Source: Candidatus Methylomirabilota bacterium
GTDB taxonomy: Bacteria > Methylomirabilota > Methylomirabilia > Methylomirabilales > 2-02-FULL-66-22
Assembly (NCBI GenBank): GCA_016209725.1
Contig: JACQVO010000132.1
Location: forward strand, 1-19,866
Direction of reading: 5' to 3'
DNA: 19,866 bases
Part shown: piece by piece, positions 1-6,810 of the stretch
How positions within the stretch are numbered: position 1 is the first letter of the stretch
Layout of the letters: every line of letters starts with the position of its first letter
Position numbers and translations under genes: made by a program
Notes under the pieces: generated by a model
What the model was told of the DNA's origin: nothing
The model's input: the letters and a program-made list of their open reading frames with translations, nothing else
Database searches by the model: none

Positions 1-125
1 GCCGGACTCCGGTCGGTGCCGACGACCCTGGCCCCGCGCTCCGCCAGGAGCGCGCAGGCGGCGAAGCCGCTCCGCGCCATCCCGACGACCGTCACCCGCT
101 TTCCCCGAAGATCCAGCTCACTCAC
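1..125 (-). CDS. murD: UDP-N-acetylmuramoyl-L-alanine--D-glutamate ligase, N-terminal fragment
   Basis: Only the first 41 or so codons lie in the window; the gene continues beyond base 1. The translation begins VSELDLRGKRVTVVGMARSG and continues FAACALLAERGARVVGTDRSP. This is the Rossmann-like N-terminal domain of MurD, with the glycine-rich VVGMARSG turn that contacts UDP-MurNAc. MurD adds D-glutamate to UDP-MurNAc-L-Ala in the cytoplasm. I chose the GTG at 125 because AGGTGGG lies about 8-14 bases upstream; an in-frame ATG at 149 has no visible ribosome binding site. It follows mraY in the normal dcw order, separated by about 150 bp of repeat-bearing sequence. The family assignment is firm given both motif and context. 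Confidence 0.85.
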   Translation of the reverse strand, partial: MSELDLRGKRVTVVGMARSGFAACALLAERGARVVGTDRSP

Positions 126-171
126 TCGCCTGTCCCACCTGCATCCCATTTGGCAGGATCATGGGGCGCGA

Positions 172-277
172 ATTTCGAATGTTGAATACCGAATAACGAA
201 TTGCGAACGGAACCGATCTCTGCGCCCTTTACATCCTATCCTTCATCATTCGATATTCGACATTCGATATTCGCCTT
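172..277. repeat. Heptamer microrepeat element, two arms in inverted orientation
   Basis: The left arm (172-206) is five consecutive 7-base units of the form ATNNYGA (ATTTCGA, ATGTTGA, ATACCGA, ATAACGA, ATTGCGA). The right arm (about 243-277) is built of units such as TCGATAT, TCGACAT, TCGATAT, which are the reverse complement of the same pattern. The arms are separated by about 36 bp of unrelated sequence, so the element could fold back on itself. It starts right at the mraY stop codon and fills the mraY-murD gap. Confidence 0.75.
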
Positions 278-1358
278 ACCGCAGCTTCAGCGTCGTCAGG
301 GCAATCACCTGCAACACGAACGAGACGATCCAGAACCGGACGATGATCTTGGGCTCCGGCAGGCCGTTCAGCTCGTAATGATGGTGGATGGGCGCCATGC
401 GGAAGACGCGGCGTCCGGTCCGCCGGTACCAGAACACCTGGATGATCACCGAGAGGGCCTCCATCACGAAGCAGCCCCCCGCCACCACCAGGATCAACTC
501 GTTCTTGGTCACCAGGGCGACGGTGGCCAGCGCCCCGCCCAGCGCCAGGGACCCGGTGTCCCCCATGAACACCTGGGCCGGATGCGCGTTGAACCAGAGG
601 AAGCCCAGGCTGGCCCCGACCAACGCCGCAGCGAAGATGGGGAGTTCGCTTGCCCCTCGCACGAAGATCACCTGAAGGTATCGGGCTATGGCGGCGTGTC
701 CCGCCACGTAGGCGAACAGGGTGAAGGTGGCCGCAGCCATCAGCGTCGGGACGATGGCCAGGCCGTCCAAACCGTCCGTCAGGTTCACTGCGTTGGCACA
801 ACCCACCAGCACCAGCATGGCGAAGGCGATGTACCAGATGCCCAACTCGGGCATCCAGCGCTTCAGAAATGGAATGGGCAGCGTGGTCGTAAACAGGTCG
901 GTGGGAAACAGGTACAGGTAACCCCCCACCAGGAGGCCGATCAGGATCTGCCAGAAAAACTTCTGCCGCGGGCGCAGGCCTGTGCTGGTCCCCCGCTTGA
1001 GCTTCAAGTAGTCGTCCAGGAACCCGACCGTTCCCATGGCCAGCATGCTGAGCAGGGCCAGCCAGATGAACCGGTTGGTGAGCTGTGCCCACAGGAGGGT
1101 GGCCGACGCGACCGCCAGGAGGATGAGAACGCCCCCCATGGTCGGCGTGCCCGCCTTCTTCAGGTGGCTCTTCGGGCCGTCGTCCCGGATGACCTGCCGG
1201 GCGCGCATGGCCGAGAGTTTTCGGATGATGGGGGGGCCGAGGATCATGGAGACGACCAGCGCGGTGAGGAAGGCCCCGGCTGTCCGGAAGGTGACGTACC
1301 GGAAGACATTGAACGGCCCGAAGGTCTTGGCCAGGGGGACCAGCAAGTGATAGAGCAC
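276..1358 (-). CDS. mraY: Phospho-N-acetylmuramoyl-pentapeptide transferase
   Basis: The 360-residue polytopic membrane protein has the usual length for MraY. MraY transfers phospho-MurNAc-pentapeptide from UDP to undecaprenyl phosphate, making lipid I at the inner face of the cytoplasmic membrane. Visible family motifs are KKAGTPTMGG near residue 68, FLDDYLK near 113, NAVNLTDGLDGLA near 190, a later FMGDTGSLALGG, and the histidine-rich cytoplasmic loop MAPIHHHYEL. Multiple hydrophobic segments run through the protein. The start is GTG at 1358 with AAGGAA about 10 bases upstream. It lies downstream of ddl and upstream of murD. The only oddity is that microrepeats border it on both sides. Confidence 0.97.
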   Translation of the reverse strand: MLYHLLVPLAKTFGPFNVFRYVTFRTAGAFLTALVVSMILGPPIIRKLSAMRARQVIRDDGPKSHLKKAGTPTMGGVLILLAVASATLLWAQLTNRFIWLALLSMLAMGTVGFLDDYLKLKRGTSTGLRPRQKFFWQILIGLLVGGYLYLFPTDLFTTTLPIPFLKRWMPELGIWYIAFAMLVLVGCANAVNLTDGLDGLAIVPTLMAAATFTLFAYVAGHAAIARYLQVIFVRGASELPIFAAALVGASLGFLWFNAHPAQVFMGDTGSLALGGALATVALVTKNELILVVAGGCFVMEALSVIIQVFWYRRTGRRVFRMAPIHHHYELNGLPEPKIIVRFWIVSFVLQVIALTTLKLR

Positions 1359-1410
1359 GTTGCGTTCCTTCGATATTCCTCAGACGCCGGCACGCCCGCT
1401 CAACGGGCGA

Positions 1411-1445
1411 GGTTCAACATTGAACTTTGAACATTGAACATCGAA
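1411..1445. repeat. Tandem heptamer microrepeat after ddl
   Basis: Five consecutive 7-base units are visible on the plus strand: GGTTCAA, CATTGAA, CTTTGAA, CATTGAA, CATCGAA. The element abuts the ddl stop codon, just as the 172-277 element abuts the mraY stop. The unit differs in sequence from that element but shares its 7-base period. Confidence 0.75.
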
Positions 1446-2705
1446 CTATTTCCTCGGGCTCATGAGATGCTTCTTGTCCACCATGGCCCGACCCTCTTCG
1501 GACTCGAAGCGGGTGGCGGCCTTTTCCGCATGCGCCTCCACCGCCAGTTCCAGCAGGCGGCGGACGAGCTCCGCCGGCTTGATGCCGCTCCCTTCCCACA
1601 GGCGCAGGCACAGCGAGCCCGGGAGCGTGTTGATCTCGTTCACGAAGGGTCGCATCGAGGGCCGATCCACGAGGAAATCCACCCGGGCGATCCCCCGCGC
1701 ATCCAGGGCCCGGAAGGCGCCCAACGCCAGTTCCTTCACCTCCCGCGCCAGCCCGTCCGGGATCCGGGCTGGGATGCGGCTCGGCGCCAGGTCGGCCTCC
1801 TCCATCTGTTCCGCCCCCCGCAGGTACTTATCCTCGAAGCTGACGATCCCGCCTGCCCGCAGCAGTTCCTCGCATTCCGAGACCACCGGGGCGTGATTCC
1901 CCAGAACCGCGCACTGGACCTCCAGCCGGTCCTCCACCTCGCGCTCCACCAGCACGCGGACGCCGAACTGGATGGCCTGGCGCACGGCGCGGGAGAGTTC
2001 TTGCCGGTTCGCGGCGCTGGCGATCCCCACGCTCGAACCCGCGACGGCGGGTTTGACCACCACCGGGTAGGCGAGGCGGGATTCCACCCGGCCGGCGACG
2101 CCCGCCTCGTCCTCCAGCCACTCCCGCCGCGTGAACCACGTCGCCTCGACGGTCGGCAGGGCCGCCCCCCGGAAGAGCAGCTTGGACAGGATCTTGTCCA
2201 TGCCGGCCGCCGAAGCCGCCACCCCCGGGCCCACGTAGGCGACGTCTGCCAGCTCGAAGAGACCCTGCAGCGTTCCGTCCTCGCCGTGGGTGCCGTGCAC
2301 CACGGGAAACGCGATGTCCAGGGCGGCCTGCACTTGCTTGCGGAACCACCCCGCCTGGGCGGGGTTGCCGCAGAGGCTGCGGACCGAAGGATCGGGCGGG
2401 AGGAAGAGCTGCATCGCGTCCCCGGACCCCTCGGCCGTTTGCAGGCTCTCGAGGGCCTGCTTGAAGGCCTGCTGCAGACTCTTCCGCCGCGAGGGCTCCT
2501 CGGCGGTCCGACCCTCGGCCTCGATATCCAGCAGGCGCGCCACGGCGCGCCCCGTCACCCAGGCGCCGCGCCTGTTCAGGTACAGGAGCACAGGCTCATA
2601 GTCCGTCGCCAGTTGCCGGAAGACCTCGTACACCTTGCTGGCGGTGGTCACGGAGATCTCGTGTTCCACCGACCGGCTGCCGAAGATGAGGCCGACGCGC
2701 TTCAT
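1446..2705 (-). CDS. ddl: D-alanine--D-alanine ligase, long form
   Basis: This ATP-grasp ligase joins two D-alanines, the dipeptide that MurF adds to the peptidoglycan stem. Family motifs are visible: SVEHEIS at 12-18, HGTHGEDGTLQG at 137-148, the ATP-binding stretch YPVVVKPAVAGSSVGI at 213-228, and the Mg-binding NEINTLPG at 356-363. The omega-loop Lys-Tyr (K293, Y294 in EDKYL) matches the tyrosine associated with D-Ala rather than D-lactate use in the second site. At 419 residues it is longer than common Ddl proteins (about 300-365). The extra length is an insertion around 52-130 and a charged tail after 390. The ATG at 2705 has AAGGGG a few bases upstream, just after the stop of the membrane MurF-type gene, so the two are probably translated together. 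Confidence 0.93.
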   Translation of the reverse strand: MKRVGLIFGSRSVEHEISVTTASKVYEVFRQLATDYEPVLLYLNRRGAWVTGRAVARLLDIEAEGRTAEEPSRRKSLQQAFKQALESLQTAEGSGDAMQLFLPPDPSVRSLCGNPAQAGWFRKQVQAALDIAFPVVHGTHGEDGTLQGLFELADVAYVGPGVAASAAGMDKILSKLLFRGAALPTVEATWFTRREWLEDEAGVAGRVESRLAYPVVVKPAVAGSSVGIASAANRQELSRAVRQAIQFGVRVLVEREVEDRLEVQCAVLGNHAPVVSECEELLRAGGIVSFEDKYLRGAEQMEEADLAPSRIPARIPDGLAREVKELALGAFRALDARGIARVDFLVDRPSMRPFVNEINTLPGSLCLRLWEGSGIKPAELVRRLLELAVEAHAEKAATRFESEEGRAMVDKKHLMSPRK

Positions 2706-2712
2706 GTCCCCT

Positions 2713-4389
2713 TCACGACCTGACCTCGAGGTAGGTGTCGGGCAACCGGTTCTCGAAGAGCAGGGTATCCCCCGGCCGCACGATGCCGGCCAGGCGGTCG
2801 GCCACCTCGTCGGCGTGCCGGGCGATGTGGATCCGGTCCGCCGGAAAGCCGCGCTCCGTGAGGCCGTCCCGGATGGGTCGCGTCTGCTCTTGCCCCACCA
2901 GGACCACGTAATCGCACACCGAGGCCGCCGCCTGACCGAACCGGCGGTTCTCCTCCGCCTCGAGGGGCCCGAGCTCGACCATCCCCGGCGTGATGAGGAT
3001 CCGCGACCCCCCCTCGAAGCCGGAGAGCACCTCCAACGCCATCTGCGCCCCCCGCGGGTTGGCGTTGGCCACGTCCAGGATCTTGACGATGCCCCCCTCC
3101 TCCCGGACCTCGAGTCGGTTGGGCGCCGGGGCGAGGACGGCCACGGCCTCGCGCATCGCCCGCAGGGGGACGCCGGCCTCCAGTGCGGCCGCCATGGCCG
3201 CCAGGATGTTGGAGAGGTTCCAGCGTCCCAGCAGGCGCGTCTCGAAGGATTCCGTCTCTCCGCCCCGCGTCATCACCCGGAAGCGGGTGCCGCGGCCACT
3301 GGCCTTCATCTCGACGCCCCGCACGGCGAGATCTTCTCCCGCCTCCCCCATCCCGTAGAGCACCACACGCTTCCCATCCGTGCGGGCGCGCGCCGCCAGC
3401 ATTAGACAGATGGGATCGTCGGCATTCACCACCGCCGTCCCGCCCGCGGGCAAGGCCGCCAGGAGCTCGTACTTGGCCTCGGCGATGGCGGCCTCGGTGC
3501 CGAATCGCTCCAGGTGCTGCACCCCGACGGCGGTCAGGATCCCCAGGCAGGGATGAATGATGTCGCAGACCTCGCGGATCTCTCCCGGCCCGTACGCCGA
3601 GACCTCCACCACGAAGTACTCGTGCTCGTCGCAAAGCTCCTCCCGGATGACCCGGGTGATCCCCATGGTCGTGTTGACGCCCGCGGGCGTCTTGAGGACC
3701 CGGTATCGCGACCCCAGGAGGTCGGCCACGATGAACTTCGTCGTGGTCTTGCCGTAGCTCCCGGTGATGCCGATGACCCGGCCCGGGTAGGCCCGCATGC
3801 GGCGGTCCGCCTCGGCCAGGAACCTCTGCGCGATGGACCGCTCCACCGGATTCAGGGCGGAGGCCGCCAGCCGGAGGGACCAGGGCGCCAGGAGTCCCGC
3901 CAGCGCCAGTCCGCCGATGCCTCCCAGCACCAGCCGGGCCGCCAGCGCGACCTGGGATGGCAGGAGGGCGGCGAGGGCCAGGCCACCCGCCGCCAGGCAG
4001 CCGCCGATCCCGAATCCAACCGCCAGAACCCGGACTGCCCTGGGCGTGTACTGGAGACGCTGGCTCACCTGGAGCGATCGGTAGCGGGCCAGGGTGATGT
4101 ATCCCGTGAGGAGCCAGAACCACACCTGGGGCAGCCAGAGGCTCCACATCCCGGCAAAGACGGCGGCCCACGCCACCGTCAGGAGCTGCAGGGCGATCTC
4201 CTCCCGTGAGCGGACCGCCCACCGTTGCCGGCGAAGCCAGTCCGCATACCGGTCCGGCTTGTACCTCTCCAGTTGCAGGATGTAGAGGCAATCCAGGTGA
4301 CGCGCAACCACCACCAGCGCGTAAGGCAGGAGAAGCCCGACGGCCTTCAGCAGGAACGTGTGCAGGGGCCGTTGACCGACCAGCCTCAC
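2713..4389 (-). CDS. Membrane-anchored Mur ligase in the murF position
   Basis: This 558-residue protein has a Mur ligase core behind an unusual membrane domain. Residues 1-200 contain about four hydrophobic segments (near 9-32, 66-100, 119-143, 146-170) in place of the usual MurF UDP-binding domain. The core shows the ATP P-loop GITGSYGKTTT (207-217), NTTMGI (239-244), EVSAYGPGE (262-270), QHLERFG (291-297), a candidate carbamylated lysine K306 in AKYELL, and VNADDP near 321. The C-terminal domain has NANPRG where canonical MurF usually has NPxS, then ITPGMVELG and LFENRLPD, as in membrane MurF-like proteins known mainly from Firmicutes. The expected role is addition of D-Ala-D-Ala, possibly at the membrane; this is inference. 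The start is GTG at 4389, overlapping the hydrolase stop as GTGA. No other murF is seen in the window. Confidence 0.88.
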   Translation of the reverse strand: MRLVGQRPLHTFLLKAVGLLLPYALVVVARHLDCLYILQLERYKPDRYADWLRRQRWAVRSREEIALQLLTVAWAAVFAGMWSLWLPQVWFWLLTGYITLARYRSLQVSQRLQYTPRAVRVLAVGFGIGGCLAAGGLALAALLPSQVALAARLVLGGIGGLALAGLLAPWSLRLAASALNPVERSIAQRFLAEADRRMRAYPGRVIGITGSYGKTTTKFIVADLLGSRYRVLKTPAGVNTTMGITRVIREELCDEHEYFVVEVSAYGPGEIREVCDIIHPCLGILTAVGVQHLERFGTEAAIAEAKYELLAALPAGGTAVVNADDPICLMLAARARTDGKRVVLYGMGEAGEDLAVRGVEMKASGRGTRFRVMTRGGETESFETRLLGRWNLSNILAAMAAALEAGVPLRAMREAVAVLAPAPNRLEVREEGGIVKILDVANANPRGAQMALEVLSGFEGGSRILITPGMVELGPLEAEENRRFGQAAASVCDYVVLVGQEQTRPIRDGLTERGFPADRIHIARHADEVADRLAGIVRPGDTLLFENRLPDTYLEVRS

Positions 4390-5156
4390 CGCCGATCCTC
4401 CCCCCGCAGGAAACCCAGGAGGGCGCGCTGGAACTCCTCCGGCGCCTCCAGAAAGGGAAAGTGGCCGGCCCCGGGGAACACCACCAGGCGGGATCCCGGG
4501 ATTCTCGCGGCCATGGTCTCCATCGCGCTCCGTGGCACTTCCTCATCCCGCTCCCCCCACAGGATAAGAGTGGGCGCCTGGATTGCCGGCAGGAGCGGGG
4601 TGAGATCCTCGTTGACCACCTTCACGAACGTGGGACGCATGGGGCCGGCCGCCCGGTAGTCCCTCGACCCGAACCGCCCGTACACCTTCGCGATGATCCG
4701 CTGTCCGGTTCTCCCCCAGCCGGGCAGCGAAAAGAACCATCGAGTCAGCTTGGCGGTCGTGACCCGGACAGTATAGCCGGCTCGCCGAGGGGGCCGGATC
4801 CCGGTGCTGGCCACCAGGACGAGCCGGGAGACCCCCGCCGGTCTCGTGGCCGCAAGGGTGATCGCGATCCGCCCCCCGAAGGAATGGCCGATGAAGGCCG
4901 CCCGTTCGATCCCGGCCTGCTCCAGGAGACCTCGGACGTGCCCGGCGTAGTCTGCCGCTCCCCACGCGACGGGCGGCGCCTGGCTCCACCCGAAGCCCGG
5001 CAGATCCACCGCCAGAACGCGGTAGGCGTCCGCCAGCGCCCCGCAGAGCGGGGCCAGACTCTGGCTGGAGGTGCCCCATCCGTGGAGCAGGACGACCGGA
5101 TCGCCCCGACCCTCCTCGGTGAAGTGGGTCTGCAGTCCATTGATGCGGAGCAGCAC
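4386..5156 (-). CDS. Alpha/beta-fold hydrolase
   Basis: This is a 256-residue alpha/beta hydrolase with a complete catalytic set: the oxyanion motif HGWG at 25-28, nucleophile Ser92 in GHSFGG, Asp204 in WGERDEEVP, and His232 in GAGHFPFLE. There is no signal peptide, so it is probably cytoplasmic. Substrate cannot be read from sequence; esters, lactones or acyl groups are all possible. It starts with GTG at 5156, 12 bases after the murE stop, and its stop overlaps the next start, so it is embedded in the dcw operon. This is not a standard dcw gene. Its tight coupling to the membrane MurF-type ligase and ddl suggests a shared role in stem-peptide or lipid-carrier metabolism, but that is inference. 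Confidence 0.9.
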   Translation of the reverse strand: MLLRINGLQTHFTEEGRGDPVVLLHGWGTSSQSLAPLCGALADAYRVLAVDLPGFGWSQAPPVAWGAADYAGHVRGLLEQAGIERAAFIGHSFGGRIAITLAATRPAGVSRLVLVASTGIRPPRRAGYTVRVTTAKLTRWFFSLPGWGRTGQRIIAKVYGRFGSRDYRAAGPMRPTFVKVVNEDLTPLLPAIQAPTLILWGERDEEVPRSAMETMAARIPGSRLVVFPGAGHFPFLEAPEEFQRALLGFLRGEDRR

Positions 5157-5168
5157 AGACCGGCCCCA

Positions 5169-6713
5169 TCAGCGGCCCCCGGGAGCCGTCCCGGTTCGGG
5201 AGCGGGTGTCGCCCCCGGCGTATCCCAGGGCCGCCAGCGCCTCCCGCGCCACGACTCGATCGTCGAAGGGGATCGTGCGGTCACGCAGGATCTGGTAGGT
5301 CTCGTGCCCCTTGCCCGCGATCACCACGAGGTCGCCACCTCGCGCCCGGGCCAGGGCGAATGCGATGGCCTCGCGCCGTTCCGGAATTGTAACATGCAGT
5401 TGCGATCCCCTGGGAGCCTTTTTGACCCCGCCCTCGATCTCCGCGATGATGGAGAGCGGGTCCTCGCTGCGCGGATTGTCGGAGGTGATGACCAGAAAAT
5501 CCGCCAGGCGGGCTGCCGCCTCGCCCATCAGCGGCCGCTTCCCCCGATCCCGGTCGCCGCCGCAGCCGAAGAGCGCGATGACCCGTCCGGTCGCGTACTC
5601 CCGGGCCGTCTGCAGCACCCGCTCCAGCGCATCCGGCGTGTGGGCATAGTCCACGGCGACACCGAAGGGCTGGCCCGCCTCCACTTTCTCGAAGCGGCCC
5701 GGGACGGCGCGGAGATTCCCGATCCCCGCCTGCACCTGGTCCCGGTCCACGCCCAGGTGGAGACAGGCGCCCGCCGCCGCCAGGATGTTGGCCAGGTTGT
5801 GACGCCCCACCAGGGGCGAGGCGACCTCCAGGGCGCCCCACGGCGATTCCACCGACGCCCGGATGCCGCCGAGCGTCAAGGCCATCCCGCGGACGCGGAG
5901 ATCCGCTTCGCCGCTGATCCCGAATTCGATCACCTGGGCCCGAGTAGCCTCCCGCATGAACGGCGTCCACGGGTCCTCGGCGTTCAGGACGGCCGCCGCC
6001 TCGCCCGGCTTCCGCCGATCCGTCCCCAGCATCCGGAAGAGCCGCGCCTTGGCCTCGGCATACGCCTGCATGCTCCCGTGGAAATCCAGGTGGTCCTGCG
6101 TGAGGTTGGTGAAGATCCCCACGTCGAACTCACACCCATCCACCCGGGAGAGCGCCAGCGAGTGGGAGGAGACCTCCATGACCGCGCCCCACGCCCCGAG
6201 ATCGCGCATACGCGCCAGCAGGGATTGCAGGTCGCTGGACTCGGGGGTGGTCCGCTCGCCCGGGAAGGTCACCGGCCCGCAGCGGTACTCGATGGTGCCG
6301 AGGAGGCCGACCCGGCGCCCGGCCGCCCCGAGGATCGCCTCGGCCAGATAGGTCGTGGTCGTCTTCCCGTTGGTGCCGGTGACGCCGATCAGACGAAGGG
6401 AGGCGCTGGGATTGTCAAAGAACCTGCCGGCCACGGCGGCCAGGCCTGCGCGCGTGTTCGCCACCCGGATGACCGTGAGGTCCGCCGGGATGGGGAGCGT
6501 GGCCGGATCCCGCTCGACCATGACGGCCACGGCGCCGCGCCGCGCGGCCTCCGCGATGAAGGCGTGACCGTCCTGCCGGAACCCCCGGATGCATACGAAG
6601 AGCGATCCCGGGACCACGGCGCGCGAATCGTGGCCCACGCCGGCGATCTCCACCGCCGTGGGACCGGTCACCTCGGCTCCGGCCCAGCCCGAGAGGAGGT
6701 CGCTCAGCCGCAT
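5169..6713 (-). CDS. murE: UDP-MurNAc-L-Ala-D-Glu--meso-2,6-diaminopimelate ligase
   Basis: MurE adds the third stem-peptide residue in the cytoplasm. The protein has the P-loop GVTGTNGKTTTT near residue 110, the TTPESSDL substrate region near 155, EVSSHSLAL near 180, the TNLTQDHLDFHG motif near 202, a candidate carbamylated lysine in AEAKARLF, and DNPRSEDP near 412. DNPR marks meso-diaminopimelate specificity, so the wall is of the DAP type. I chose ATG at 6713, giving MRLSDLLSG, the usual MurE beginning. An in-frame GTG at 6722 would add three residues, and neither has a clear ribosome binding site. It follows ftsI after a repeat-bearing gap and precedes the alpha/beta hydrolase. Confidence 0.96.
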   Translation of the reverse strand: MRLSDLLSGWAGAEVTGPTAVEIAGVGHDSRAVVPGSLFVCIRGFRQDGHAFIAEAARRGAVAVMVERDPATLPIPADLTVIRVANTRAGLAAVAGRFFDNPSASLRLIGVTGTNGKTTTTYLAEAILGAAGRRVGLLGTIEYRCGPVTFPGERTTPESSDLQSLLARMRDLGAWGAVMEVSSHSLALSRVDGCEFDVGIFTNLTQDHLDFHGSMQAYAEAKARLFRMLGTDRRKPGEAAAVLNAEDPWTPFMREATRAQVIEFGISGEADLRVRGMALTLGGIRASVESPWGALEVASPLVGRHNLANILAAAGACLHLGVDRDQVQAGIGNLRAVPGRFEKVEAGQPFGVAVDYAHTPDALERVLQTAREYATGRVIALFGCGGDRDRGKRPLMGEAAARLADFLVITSDNPRSEDPLSIIAEIEGGVKKAPRGSQLHVTIPERREAIAFALARARGGDLVVIAGKGHETYQILRDRTIPFDDRVVAREALAALGYAGGDTRSRTGTAPGGR

Positions 6714-6762
6714 GAAATCCACACTGGCACTTCGGCCAAATCCTCTCCGCCCCCTTGCGACG

Positions 6763-6810
6763 AAATCCCCCCTCCGCCCCCCCTTGGCAAAGGGGGGGAC
6801 GGGGGGATTT
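6763..6810. repeat. G/C-run hairpin repeat at the ftsI 3' end
   Basis: This is a near-perfect inverted repeat. The left arm starts AAATCCCCCC and ends CCCCCCCTT, the loop is GGCA, and the right arm starts AAGGGGGGG and ends GGGGGGATTT. Two bases of the ftsI stop codon lie inside it. From memory, similar CCCCCTTTG/CAAAGGGGG elements are dispersed in many deltaproteobacterial and NC10-like genomes. The stem could attenuate or process the transcript between ftsI and murE, but there is no U-run that would make it a good terminator. Confidence 0.8.

Noticed and set aside
201..1430. 409-codon plus-strand open frame opposite mraY
   Set aside because: It is antisense to a certain gene, with high-GC composition and no family features.
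1446..2705. Vancomycin-resistance-type D-Ala-D-Lac ligase
   Set aside because: The omega loop keeps Lys-Tyr (EDKYL), typical of D-Ala-D-Ala ligases, and no vanH or vanX partner is present.
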